Source: Planctomycetota bacterium (GTDB lineage: Bacteria > Planctomycetota > Phycisphaerae > WQYP01). Taken from it: a stretch of 6,150 bases of DNA. The position numbers and the translations under genes are program-made. The DNA lies in assembly GCA_021780285.1 (NCBI GenBank), contig JAJXZA010000028.1:1-6150 (forward strand), in the 5' to 3' direction. Position 1 is the stretch's first letter. The number at the start of each line of letters is the position of its first letter. Below the pieces are notes generated by a model that saw only the letters and a program-made list of their open reading frames with translations, ran no database searches and was not told the DNA's origin. Of this stretch, positions 1-6,115 are shown piece by piece.

Positions 1-455
1 GTGGTATCGGGCATTTGGCGATACCGGGTTTTATTTTGATTGTGGTGGGCATTGTCGCCAGCTTTGTACCCAGCGGCCCGGCGGGCGGTATCGGCTTTTC
101 GGCGAATACTGCCGGGTCGCTGCAAAAGGGCGTTGGGGTGGTGGTGCTGGGGACGTTTGGCGGGGTGGCCATTTTGCTTTTGCTGGGGCGTTTTATATCG
201 CTTACGCCCGGGCTTAAACGCGTGGCGTTGCGGCCCGGGGCGGCGGAGGCCATCAGTATGGCGTCGGTTTTGCCGGAGACGCTTTTTGTCGGAGCCATCG
301 GGCGTGCCACCAGCGACTTACGCCCGGCCGGCAAAGCGCAGTTTGACCGGCAGCCGGTGGATGTGATTACCGCCGGCGAGTTTATTGAAGAAGGCGCCAC
401 GGTGGTGGTGGTTGAACTGCACGAAAACCAGGTTTTGGTAAAAGAAGCCCGTTGA
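1..455 (+). CDS. NfeD-family membrane protein, long form, 5' end outside the window (C-terminal 150 residues visible)
   Basis: The frame is already open at base 3 with no stop, so the gene begins upstream of the window. A TTG at 15 is unlikely to be the true start because it falls inside a membrane segment. Visible residues about 8-24 (PGFILIVVGIVASF) and 43-65 (GVVVLGTFGGVAILLLLGRF) form a hydrophobic pair, followed by a short linker and an OB-fold-like domain at about 95-150. The OB part carries the NfeD C-terminal pattern LRPAGKAQFD...VDVITAGEFIEEG...VVVVE. The hydrophobic pair followed by GRF-x-x-TPG resembles the end of long NfeD proteins (NfeD1b), which have an N-terminal ClpP-like serine protease domain; that domain would lie off the left edge and is not seen. 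Such proteins sit in the inner membrane and often work with flotillin/stomatin (SPFH) proteins. The short form without protease remains possible. Confidence 0.75.
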   Translation, partial: GIGHLAIPGFILIVVGIVASFVPSGPAGGIGFSANTAGSLQKGVGVVVLGTFGGVAILLLLGRFISLTPGLKRVALRPGAAEAISMASVLPETLFVGAIGRATSDLRPAGKAQFDRQPVDVITAGEFIEEGATVVVVELHENQVLVKEAR

Positions 456-584
456 GCGATGCCGCTTCCCCGCAACGCGGCCTGCCGACCGCGCGACTGG
501 CGTCGGGAATTGTGAGTTTGAAGTGGCGCGCGGGACGCCGCTTGTAAAAAAGCAAGATATTTCAGGTGTGTAGCGCAAAGAGTA

Positions 585-613
585 TTGGCGAATGGCGGGC
601 CTCGGCGGATAAT
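585..613 (+). promoter_or_regulatory. candidate sigma-70 promoter for the nfeD2-nfo-aroDE unit
   Basis: TTGGCG (585-590, four of six matches to TTGACA) and GATAAT (608-613, five of six matches to TATAAT) are separated by exactly 17 bases. This predicts a start near 620 and a leader of about 45 bases before the ATG at 667. It lies in the only sizeable gap on the plus strand of this half, 456-666, which otherwise shows no gene. Read-through from the upstream nfeD gene is also possible because I see no convincing terminator between them. Confidence 0.4.
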
Positions 614-666
614 ACGAGCTGGATGTTTTGGGCCGTGGGTGCCGCTTATTGGGGAGCACGAATTGT

Positions 667-1293
667 ATGCATGTAGATTTGACATTGGCGGCGATCACGC
701 TTTTTTTGGCGGCGGCGGTGTTCTTATTTGCAGAACTGTTTGTTCCGGCGCATGGTTTGCTGGCGCTGATATGCGTGGCCTGCGTTGCGGGCGGTGTGGT
801 GGTGTGCTTTGAAATCAGCGATGCGGTTGGCGTGCTTAGCCTTTTTGGCGTGTTGCTGGCAACGCCGCTGGTGGGCTGGGCCATCGTAAAATATTATCCT
901 GAAAGCCCGGTGGGGCGGCGCATTATGCTTGCGCGGCCAAAACCAGCGCTGCCGGTGGGCACGCCCGGCAGCGACAAAACGAGCGACCTGCTGTTGCCGC
1001 TTATAGGGCGGTGCGGTGTAACGGTAACTACGTTACGGCCCGCGGGAATATGTGAAATTGACGGCAAACGCATTGACTCGCTTAGCGAGGCTACCGTCGT
1101 AGAGCGCGGCACGGCGGTGCAGGTTGTTCGTGTGAGCGGCTCACAGGTGGTGGTGCGTGTGATAGATAATGACGCTGCGGCGGCGCCGGCCCCAGGCTCG
1201 CTTTCGGCAGGGTACGCGCCAACGCCGGCAGACGCGGGCAACGCCGTCGGCGGCAATGACAGCAATGCGGTGGATGGCGGGGCGGCAAGCTGA
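667..1293 (+). CDS. short NfeD-like membrane protein with OB-fold domain and low-complexity tail (208 aa)
   Basis: I chose the ATG at 667 because GGGGAG lies 10 bases upstream (651-656) and translation then begins directly at the first membrane segment. The frame also opens at a TTG at 628, but that would add 13 residues of no obvious character. Three hydrophobic segments lie at about residues 4-26, 29-48 and 53-75. A soluble OB-like domain at about 108-167 has the NfeD signature LIGRCGVTVTTLRPAGICEIDGK, then ERGTAVQVVRVSGSQVVVRVID. Residues 168-208 form an Ala/Gly/Pro/Asn-rich tail with no recognisable fold. There is no protease domain, so this is the short type of NfeD. It follows a longer NfeD gene, and its stop overlaps the nfo start by one base (TGATG). 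Its role is probably in membrane protein organisation or quality control; no flotillin gene is visible next to it. Confidence 0.75.
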   Translation: MHVDLTLAAITLFLAAAVFLFAELFVPAHGLLALICVACVAGGVVVCFEISDAVGVLSLFGVLLATPLVGWAIVKYYPESPVGRRIMLARPKPALPVGTPGSDKTSDLLLPLIGRCGVTVTTLRPAGICEIDGKRIDSLSEATVVERGTAVQVVRVSGSQVVVRVIDNDAAAAPAPGSLSAGYAPTPADAGNAVGGNDSNAVDGGAAS

Positions 1294-2270
1294 TGTACGG
1301 ATCGCACCTTTCGATTGCCGGCAGTTTAAACAATGCCCTTGATGAAGCGGCTGGTCTCAAACTCGACACTGTGCAGGTGTTTACGCGCAACCAGCAGCAA
1401 TGGCAGGCCAAACCGCTGGAACCTGACGCCATTGCCGCATTCCGGCGGCAGGCGGCATCGCTGCACTTTAAAGACATGGTCGCGCACGACTCGTACCTGA
1501 TTAATCTGGCTTCGGGTGACGAGGCGCTGCGCCAAAAAAGCATCGCCAGCTTTTCGCAGGAGCTTTGGCGATGCTCGCAACTGGGCATCAAATACCTTGT
1601 AACGCATGGCGGCTCGCATGGCGGCGACGGTGAAGAGGTGGGCCTGGCGCGCATTGCCGATTCGCTCAATAAAGTTATAGCGCAGGCTCCGCACGATGTG
1701 GTGCTGTGCCTTGAAACAACCGCCGGCCAGGGCGCATCGCTGGGCTGGCGATTTGAGCATTGGGCACAGGTGATTAAAGCTGTGGGTAATGCCGCCGGTA
1801 TCGGCATTTGCCTTGATACCTGCCATGTGCTTGCCGCAGGTTACGACATTAGCACGCGGCGCGGCGCCGAGGCCATGCTTGGCGAGTTTGACCGGCATAT
1901 TGGTTTGGAGCGGCTGCGGGTATTTCACCTCAACGACAGCCGCCGGGAGTTAGGCAGCCGGGTGGATCGGCACACGCATATTGGACACGGTTATGTAGGC
2001 TTGGATGCCTTCGGTGTTATTGTGCGTGATAAACGCTTTAAGAGTACGCCCAAGATACTTGAAACGCCCAAGGGCGCGGCGCCTGACGGCCAAGCTTGGG
2101 ATGCGGTTAATTTGCAGGTGCTTAAAATGCTGGAGAGAGGCAAACGGCCGGCGCTGGTTGCCTTGCCCAAAGACTCCAACGTTGCCAAGGTTGCGCTTAA
2201 GAAAAAGGCCCCTTCGCGGGACAGGAAAAAATCAGCACGCAACGCAAATAAAGCGGGGGTACAGGCATGA
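1293..2270 (+). CDS. nfo: endonuclease IV (AP endonuclease, zinc-dependent, family 2)
   Basis: This cytoplasmic enzyme of base-excision repair cuts the DNA backbone 5' of abasic sites and removes 3' blocking groups. The protein is 325 residues against 285 in E. coli. All nine metal ligands of the E. coli enzyme can be placed at a constant offset of four: H65, H105, E141, D175, H178, H212, D225, H227 and E257. They sit in AHDSYLINLAS, VTHGGSH, LETTAGQG, LDTCH-x-x-AAGYD, FHLNDS, SRVDRH and ILETPKG. The start MYGSHLSIAG matches the family's N-terminus. The extra length is a Lys/Arg-rich tail at about 287-325 after the TIM barrel. The start codon shares one base with the upstream nfeD stop, with a G-rich stretch (1277-1283) as a weak ribosome site; the stop overlaps aroDE by four bases. 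Translational coupling on both sides is likely. Confidence 0.97.
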   Translation: MYGSHLSIAGSLNNALDEAAGLKLDTVQVFTRNQQQWQAKPLEPDAIAAFRRQAASLHFKDMVAHDSYLINLASGDEALRQKSIASFSQELWRCSQLGIKYLVTHGGSHGGDGEEVGLARIADSLNKVIAQAPHDVVLCLETTAGQGASLGWRFEHWAQVIKAVGNAAGIGICLDTCHVLAAGYDISTRRGAEAMLGEFDRHIGLERLRVFHLNDSRRELGSRVDRHTHIGHGYVGLDAFGVIVRDKRFKSTPKILETPKGAAPDGQAWDAVNLQVLKMLERGKRPALVALPKDSNVAKVALKKKAPSRDRKKSARNANKAGVQA

Positions 2271-3883
2271 CGCGGCTGACGGTTCCGATTTTTGTGCCGG
2301 CACACGCTGCTGCGCGGCCTTGGGCCGAGCAGATAGCGGCGGCGGCTGCGTTGGGCGCCGACATGATTGAGCTGCGTGCGGACGTCGCCGATAAAGAATT
2401 AATTGCAGCCGCCATTAACGCGGGAAAGGCGGCGCGCAAGCTCGATGGCCAGCAATTGTTGACCATGGTAACCATTCGCCCGAGGTGGGAGGGTGGGTTG
2501 TGTGACCTTGGCGATGATGACCGCGTGCGGTTATTTGAACATGCACTTGGCTGCGGAGCAGACTTTCTAGACATTGAGCTTCAGGCAATTGAGCAATCGG
2601 CGCGATTGCGGCAGGCGGTGGCCGGGTGGTTTAACGGGCAGGCCGGCACAAGCCAAAATGGGTGCGCGCAGCTGGTGGTTTCGGCACATGACTTTTCAGG
2701 TGTGCCGATGGATTTACCGCAACGGCTAAGGCGGCTGCAGGCGGTTTCTCAGGCGGCGTGGCTTAAAATGGTTTTTTTGGCGCGTTCGCTGGCGGATGCC
2801 ATTCGCGCCTTGGAGTTGTACGGCGTGCATGCGCGGCAGGATGCGCGGCCGCTGCTGAGCCTGGCCATGGGCGAAATGGGCGCTATAACGCGTCTGCTGG
2901 CGGGCAAGTTTGGCGCTCCCTATAACTTTGCCGCGTTGCCTGATGTGGCGGGCAGCGCTCCCGGGCAGTTGGCGCTGCCGGTGTTGCGCGAGACTTATCG
3001 CGTGCAGCGGCACGATGCGGCGACGCGCGTTTTTGGCGTGGCAGGCTGGCCGGTGGGACATTCAATTAGCCCGGCCATTCATAATGCGGGCTTTGCGGCG
3101 GTGGATTTTAACGGCTGTTATATTCCTTTACCCATCGAGCCAGACTATCGGGTATTTGTGCAGACGACAGATGCCCTGCGGGCTTGTGCGGGGCTGCATT
3201 TTGGCGGTTGCAGCGTGACGATTCCGCATAAGGAAAATGCTTTGCGCTATGCCCGCGAAAGAGGTCTGACGGTGGAGCCGGGTGCTGATGCCGTTGGCGC
3301 TGCCAACACGCTGCTGTTTTCGCAGGCGAACAGACCAGGGCGATGCCTTAATACCGATATTGAAGGCATACGCGCGGCATTGGCTGGTGCGAAGCCGCCG
3401 GTACCTGCCGGCCAGCGTGCGGCGGTGTTTGGCGCTGGTGGTGCGGCGCGTGCTGTGGTTTACGCCTTAAAAGAGATGAATTGGCGGGTGACGGTTTTTA
3501 ATCGCACAGCCGCGCGTGGGGCGGAGTTAGTTCAAGCGATGGGTGGCGATTCGATGGCGCTGGGGAGTAAGTCGCTCGATGACTTTAAGCCGGCGGAATT
3601 TGGCCTGCTTGTCAATTGTACTCCTGTGGGCATGCACCCGAATATAAACGCGTCGCCATTGCCGGAAGGTGCGGCGATTATGCCGGGGCAGTTGGTATTT
3701 GACACCGTGTACAACCCACACGAAACGCTGCTGCTGCGCCAGGCGCGTGCGGCGGGCGCCAAAATGATTTATGGGTTGGATATGCTGCTGGGCCAGGCAA
3801 TGGAACAGTTTAAGGGCTTTACGGGCATGGCTCCGCCGGTGGAGGTTATGCGCAAGGCCGCCGAGATGGCTTTAGGAAGTTAG
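2267..3883 (+). CDS. aroDE: bifunctional type I 3-dehydroquinate dehydratase / shikimate dehydrogenase (538 aa)
   Basis: One polypeptide covers steps 3 and 4 of the shikimate pathway: 3-dehydroquinate to 3-dehydroshikimate, then NADPH-dependent reduction to shikimate. Residues 1 to about 245 are a type I dehydroquinase: ELRAD (35-39), TIRPRWEGG (69-77), DIEL (102-105), SAHDF with H141, Schiff-base lysine K167 in WLKMVFLA, and GAITR ending in R209. Residues about 253-538 are shikimate dehydrogenase: substrate serines S266 and S268 in GHSISPAIHN, K322 in VTIPHKENA, GAANT (344-348), D364 in NTDIEG, dinucleotide loop GAGGAAR (389-395), the NADP-type NRT (412-414), NCTPVGM (450-456) and FDTVYNP (478-484). 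Both active sites look complete. The ATG overlaps the nfo stop by four bases, with GGGGG seven bases before it. Fusions in this order are known in plants, Chlamydia and planctomycetes. Confidence 0.96.
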   Translation: MTRLTVPIFVPAHAAARPWAEQIAAAAALGADMIELRADVADKELIAAAINAGKAARKLDGQQLLTMVTIRPRWEGGLCDLGDDDRVRLFEHALGCGADFLDIELQAIEQSARLRQAVAGWFNGQAGTSQNGCAQLVVSAHDFSGVPMDLPQRLRRLQAVSQAAWLKMVFLARSLADAIRALELYGVHARQDARPLLSLAMGEMGAITRLLAGKFGAPYNFAALPDVAGSAPGQLALPVLRETYRVQRHDAATRVFGVAGWPVGHSISPAIHNAGFAAVDFNGCYIPLPIEPDYRVFVQTTDALRACAGLHFGGCSVTIPHKENALRYARERGLTVEPGADAVGAANTLLFSQANRPGRCLNTDIEGIRAALAGAKPPVPAGQRAAVFGAGGAARAVVYALKEMNWRVTVFNRTAARGAELVQAMGGDSMALGSKSLDDFKPAEFGLLVNCTPVGMHPNINASPLPEGAAIMPGQLVFDTVYNPHETLLLRQARAAGAKMIYGLDMLLGQAMEQFKGFTGMAPPVEVMRKAAEMALGS

Positions 3884-3884
3884 G

Positions 3885-3919
3885 CCGTGAGGTATTGATG
3901 CCTTGCGGTTTGGGTTTTT
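3885..3919 (+). terminator. rho-independent terminator after aroDE
   Basis: The arms 3885-3894 (CCGTGAGGTA) and 3899-3908 (TGCCTTGCGG) pair over all ten positions in RNA if three G:U pairs are allowed. The loop is four bases (TTGA). A T-rich run follows at 3909-3919 (TTTGGGTTTTT). It begins two bases after the aroDE stop. Because the G:U pairs become A-C mismatches on the opposite strand, the hairpin is directional and should not work well for the convergent tmk transcript. Confidence 0.6.
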
Positions 3920-3970
3920 GAGGGTGGGAAGATTTTGTGGCTTTATCGGTTTATGGCATCGGCAGCTGGC

Positions 3971-4663
3971 TTAACCGCGGGTAAAATGTTCGCATACGGC
4001 CGCCTGTACCCGCTGAAAAACGGATTCGGGCGTGCCAATGGCTGATACCACTTTGTAGCGATCGCTGTAATCTTTGGCCTGCAGCAAAAATCCTTGTCGC
4101 ACAAGCTCATGATAATTGAGTTGACGCTGCTCAATGCGGTCTTGAAAGAGGCCGGGCTGCGGAGCCTGCTTTTTCCTCGCGGACTTTCCGGGCGATTGCA
4201 GGCGCGTCATGGCTTTTTCAAGCGGGAGGTCGAGGATAATGGTTAAGTCGGGCCAGGTTCCGTCAACGGCTGCCTGGGCGACGTGCATGATGCTGTCTAT
4301 GGCCAATCCGCCGGCGCTGCCTTGGTAGGCGAGCGTGCTGCTGACATAGCGGTCGGAAAGCACGGTTTGCCCCGCCGCGAGGGCCGGCCCTATTTTTTCG
4401 CCGACGAGTTGTGCCCTGCTGGCCATGTAAAGGAGCATTTCAGCCCGCATGTTAAGGCCTTCGCCTTTGGAGCTAAGCAGCAGTTCGCGGATGTGTTCGC
4501 CGATGGCGGTGCCGCCCGGCTCGCGTACGCAGAGGATCGTAGCGCCGAACTGTTCGAGCATGGTTTGGAGCATGTGCAGTTGGGTACTCTTGCCGCAGCC
4601 ATCAATGCCGTCGAGGACAATGAATTTGCCGGCAACATTACGGGCGGAGAAAGTAGCGTTCAC
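3971..4663 (-). CDS. tmk: thymidylate kinase (dTMP kinase, 230 aa)
   Basis: This cytoplasmic enzyme phosphorylates dTMP to dTDP with ATP, in the pathway to dTTP. It has a P-loop GIDGCGKST (19-27), REPGGT (47-52) that shapes the dTMP site, SDRYVSSTLAYQG (103-116) with the DRY motif, and a basic LID region ending in DRIEQ (175-179). The length is slightly above the usual 200-215, mainly because of an N-terminal extension of about ten residues and a longer LID (about 157-174, KSARKKQAPQPG). The basic LID with no arginine in the P-loop fits the E. coli-like class. The start is GTG, supported by GGAGG four bases upstream and a promoter just before it. The gene converges on aroDE across an 87-base gap and diverges from the tRNA gene. 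Confidence 0.95.
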   Translation of the reverse strand: MNATFSARNVAGKFIVLDGIDGCGKSTQLHMLQTMLEQFGATILCVREPGGTAIGEHIRELLLSSKGEGLNMRAEMLLYMASRAQLVGEKIGPALAAGQTVLSDRYVSSTLAYQGSAGGLAIDSIMHVAQAAVDGTWPDLTIILDLPLEKAMTRLQSPGKSARKKQAPQPGLFQDRIEQRQLNYHELVRQGFLLQAKDYSDRYKVVSAIGTPESVFQRVQAAVCEHFTRG

Positions 4664-4667
4664 AAGG

Positions 4668-4672
4668 CCTCC
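4668..4672 (-). promoter_or_regulatory. ribosome binding site deciding the GTG start of tmk
   Basis: On the minus strand GGAGG lies four bases before the GTG at 4663. The spacing is a little short, but there is no better start in frame between it and the P-loop. Confidence 0.6.
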
Positions 4673-4687
4673 AAAAACAGAGAGGCG

Positions 4688-4716
4688 ATGCTAAACGGGT
4701 TTGGCGGCAAGGTCAA
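4688..4716 (-). promoter_or_regulatory. candidate sigma-70 promoter for tmk
   Basis: Read on the minus strand, TTGACC (4711-4716, five of six matches to the -35 consensus) and TAGCAT (4688-4693, four of six to the -10) are separated by exactly 17 bases. The predicted start near 4681 leaves a leader of about 17 bases containing the GGAGG site. It sits in the short gap between the divergent tmk and tRNA genes. Confidence 0.55.
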
Positions 4717-4719
4717 TGC

Positions 4720-4748
4720 TTGCATATGGGCGTGTGGGGTGGTATTTT
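4720..4748 (+). promoter_or_regulatory. weak candidate promoter for the tRNA gene
   Basis: TTGCAT (4720-4725, three of six matches) and TATTTT (4743-4748, four of six) are 17 bases apart, with the predicted start a few bases before the mature tRNA 5' end at 4763. The position is right but the match is poor. It nearly abuts the divergent tmk promoter. Confidence 0.25.
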
Positions 4749-4762
4749 TCAGGCAATTGAGC

Positions 4763-4836
4763 GGGCGTTTAGCTCAGTTGGTTAGAGCGTACGGATCACA
4801 CCCGTAAGGTCGAAGGTTCGAGTCCTTCAACGCCCA
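4763..4836 (+). tRNA. tRNA-Val, anticodon CAC
   Basis: A complete 74-base cloverleaf can be drawn. The acceptor stem GGGCGTT pairs perfectly with AACGCCC (4829-4835), with discriminator A4836. The D arm is GCTC/GAGC. The anticodon stem TACGG/CCGTA (4790-4794, 4802-4806) holds the seven-base loop ATCACAC, giving anticodon CAC at 4797-4799, which reads the valine codon GTG. The variable loop is AGGTC, and the T arm GAAGG/CCTTC holds the loop TTCGAGT. The 3' CCA is not encoded. Loop position 32 is A, where a pyrimidine is usual. The 3' half is overlapped on the other strand by the integrase gene. Confidence 0.95.
4796..4836. other. probable attachment site (chromosome/element junction) in the 3' half of tRNA-Val
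   Basis: An integrase gene reading into the 3' part of a tRNA gene is the usual layout of an integrated element. Recombination generally falls between the anticodon loop and the 3' end, so that the element's copy restores an intact tRNA. The exact core cannot be set from one end. A second copy of part of this segment should lie beyond the right edge, past the cargo. Confidence 0.45.
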
Positions 4837-6109
4837 TCCCTTTGATATGCAAATCGCTGCATACATCGGAATTACCCTGTAAATATTGGCGATCTTGCAC
4901 CTCATGGCTTTCGGCTTGCTGGCCGTTTCTGGCCGTTTCCGCCGTGTACTGCAGCGCATTTTGCAGCGCTCTTTCTGGCTTGGCCGACGTTTGACCGACG
5001 GCCCTTTGGAAAGAACCATCCGTATCGGTATCCATCGCGTAATGCCGGGCGGCCACAGACGGCGAATTACCCAGCCAGCGGCAAGCCGTGGTCAAATCAT
5101 ACTCGGCCATCAACTCGCTTTGGCGAGAAGCCCGCATGTTGTGCCACAATCTGGGCCAAGGTATAAGCCCCGCCCGCAGGATAATCCTCTCAAGATGCGT
5201 GCGAAGATTCACGCCCGCCCCACGATGCTTGCTGATTATCCAAGGCTCGCCGCCAGCCTCGGCGGCTTCAAACGCTTCCAACAAGGCTTTACGCAATTCA
5301 GGGAATAGCGGCAAGATGCGACTTGCTTGGCCCGCATGGTGTTCGGTTTTAGGGCTTTTGACGTGCAACGTGCCTTTATCCCAGTCAACGTCGGCCCACG
5401 TCAGGCCGTTGGCTTCGCTCGGTATCCGCAGGCCGCCAAAGCGGCTCAAGGCCACCAATACGCGCCATTCTGCATCAGGGCATGCGTCCAATAGCTTCAT
5501 GGCATCGGCTGGCTTTACGAAATACTTTCGATCCTCATTGTAAGAGTTTCCACCGACGATACCGTCAAAGGGATTTTTCGGTAGCATATCCCAACGCAAT
5601 GCCCGCCGAAAAACAGTTTTAGCTGCCACCACGCGGCGGTTTACAGTGGCCGTCGCAAGATCCTCTTTACGCAAGAAAGCCCGAAAACCATCGGCATCTA
5701 TTGGAGTTATGCTGGCCAGCGGCCTGTTCGAGCCAAAATACTTAGTGAGATTACGCTTGGTATGGCCGTAGAACGTGGCCGTGGCTGGCTTTAGATGCGG
5801 TAGCTGCAGTTCGTCGTACTTGCGCAGCATATCTCTTACAGTTGCAGACGCCTTACCCTTCCTACCTTCGCACAACCCAACAGCAGCCAACTTCGCATGC
5901 AATATATCGCCAATGCCCGCCAACCAATGAGCTGTAGCCGAGTCCACAGGCTGACCAGATAGTTTAGCATTGGCCAACTCTGCAATATGCAGCCGGACAG
6001 TATCGGCTTTTTTGGCCGAGCATTTGCCCAGCCGGATTGTCCGCCGGATACCCTGACCATCGGCGAATTGAATTAGCCGGTTGCCGCTGATGTTGGTTAC
6101 GCTTGCCAT
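4796..6109 (-). CDS. tyrosine recombinase / integrase of an integrated element (437 aa)
   Basis: This recombinase probably inserts and excises the element at the tRNA-Val gene through a covalent 3'-phosphotyrosine. Residues 1-75 look like an N-terminal arm-DNA-binding region, about 86-182 are the helical core-binding domain, and about 195-360 are the catalytic domain. Catalytic residues seen are R228 in GGLRIPSE, K254 in SPKTEHH, H323 and R326 in HNMR, and nucleophile Y357 in ARHYA. Where many relatives have LGH this protein has LGN (N348). An 80-residue tail follows the tyrosine; its last twelve codons are antisense to the tRNA (GVEGLEPSTLRV), and the TGA stop lies at 4796-4798. The motif set resembles planctomycete integrases (recalled, not searched). 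The ATG at 6109 is preceded by a good ribosome site. The frame is intact, so activity is plausible. Confidence 0.94.
   Translation of the reverse strand: MASVTNISGNRLIQFADGQGIRRTIRLGKCSAKKADTVRLHIAELANAKLSGQPVDSATAHWLAGIGDILHAKLAAVGLCEGRKGKASATVRDMLRKYDELQLPHLKPATATFYGHTKRNLTKYFGSNRPLASITPIDADGFRAFLRKEDLATATVNRRVVAAKTVFRRALRWDMLPKNPFDGIVGGNSYNEDRKYFVKPADAMKLLDACPDAEWRVLVALSRFGGLRIPSEANGLTWADVDWDKGTLHVKSPKTEHHAGQASRILPLFPELRKALLEAFEAAEAGGEPWIISKHRGAGVNLRTHLERIILRAGLIPWPRLWHNMRASRQSELMAEYDLTTACRWLGNSPSVAARHYAMDTDTDGSFQRAVGQTSAKPERALQNALQYTAETARNGQQAESHEVQDRQYLQGNSDVCSDLHIKGMGVEGLEPSTLRV
4846..4863. repeat. perfect inverted repeat beside the tRNA 3' end
   Basis: TATGCA (4846-4851) and TGCATA (4858-4863) are perfect complements around a six-base spacer. 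The repeat begins ten bases after the tRNA, inside the integrase C-terminal codons. There is no T run after it, so it is a poor intrinsic terminator. It could be a protein-binding site near the attachment site, or chance. Confidence 0.4.
4919..4939. repeat. tandem 10-base direct repeat inside the integrase tail
   Basis: TGGCCGTTTC occurs twice head to tail (4920-4929, 4930-4939), with one further matching base on the left. A 10-base period is not a multiple of three, so the two copies encode different residues (within TAETARNGQ). The repeat is therefore not explained by a protein repeat. One helical turn of spacing would put the two copies on the same DNA face. Confidence 0.5.
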
Positions 6110-6115
6110 GATTTA

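Noticed and set aside
461..506. Hairpins GCCGC/GCGGC and CCGAC/GTCGG after the first nfeD gene as a terminator
   Set aside because: Stems are only five to seven pairs, one with a bulge, and no T run follows.
318..884. 188-residue minus-strand open frame spanning the gap between the two nfeD genes
   Set aside because: Low-complexity Thr/Ser/Pro-rich translation with no domain, lying opposite two better-supported genes.
1091..1928. Two long minus-strand frames opposite nfeD2 and nfo
   Set aside because: They are antisense to conserved nfo motifs and show Cys/Arg/Pro-rich shadow composition without a ribosome site or domain.
4283..4807. 174-residue plus-strand frame opposite tmk, running into the tRNA
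   Set aside because: It is antisense to the P-loop and DRY regions of tmk and overlaps the tRNA; no family features are seen.
4950..4969. Direct repeat TGCAGCGC twice, 12 bases apart, as a DNA-level site
   Set aside because: The period is in codon phase and encodes ALQNALQ, so a short protein repeat explains it.
4886..5543. Plus-strand frames opposite the integrase
   Set aside because: They are shadows of the catalytic domain with Arg/Pro/Ser-rich composition.
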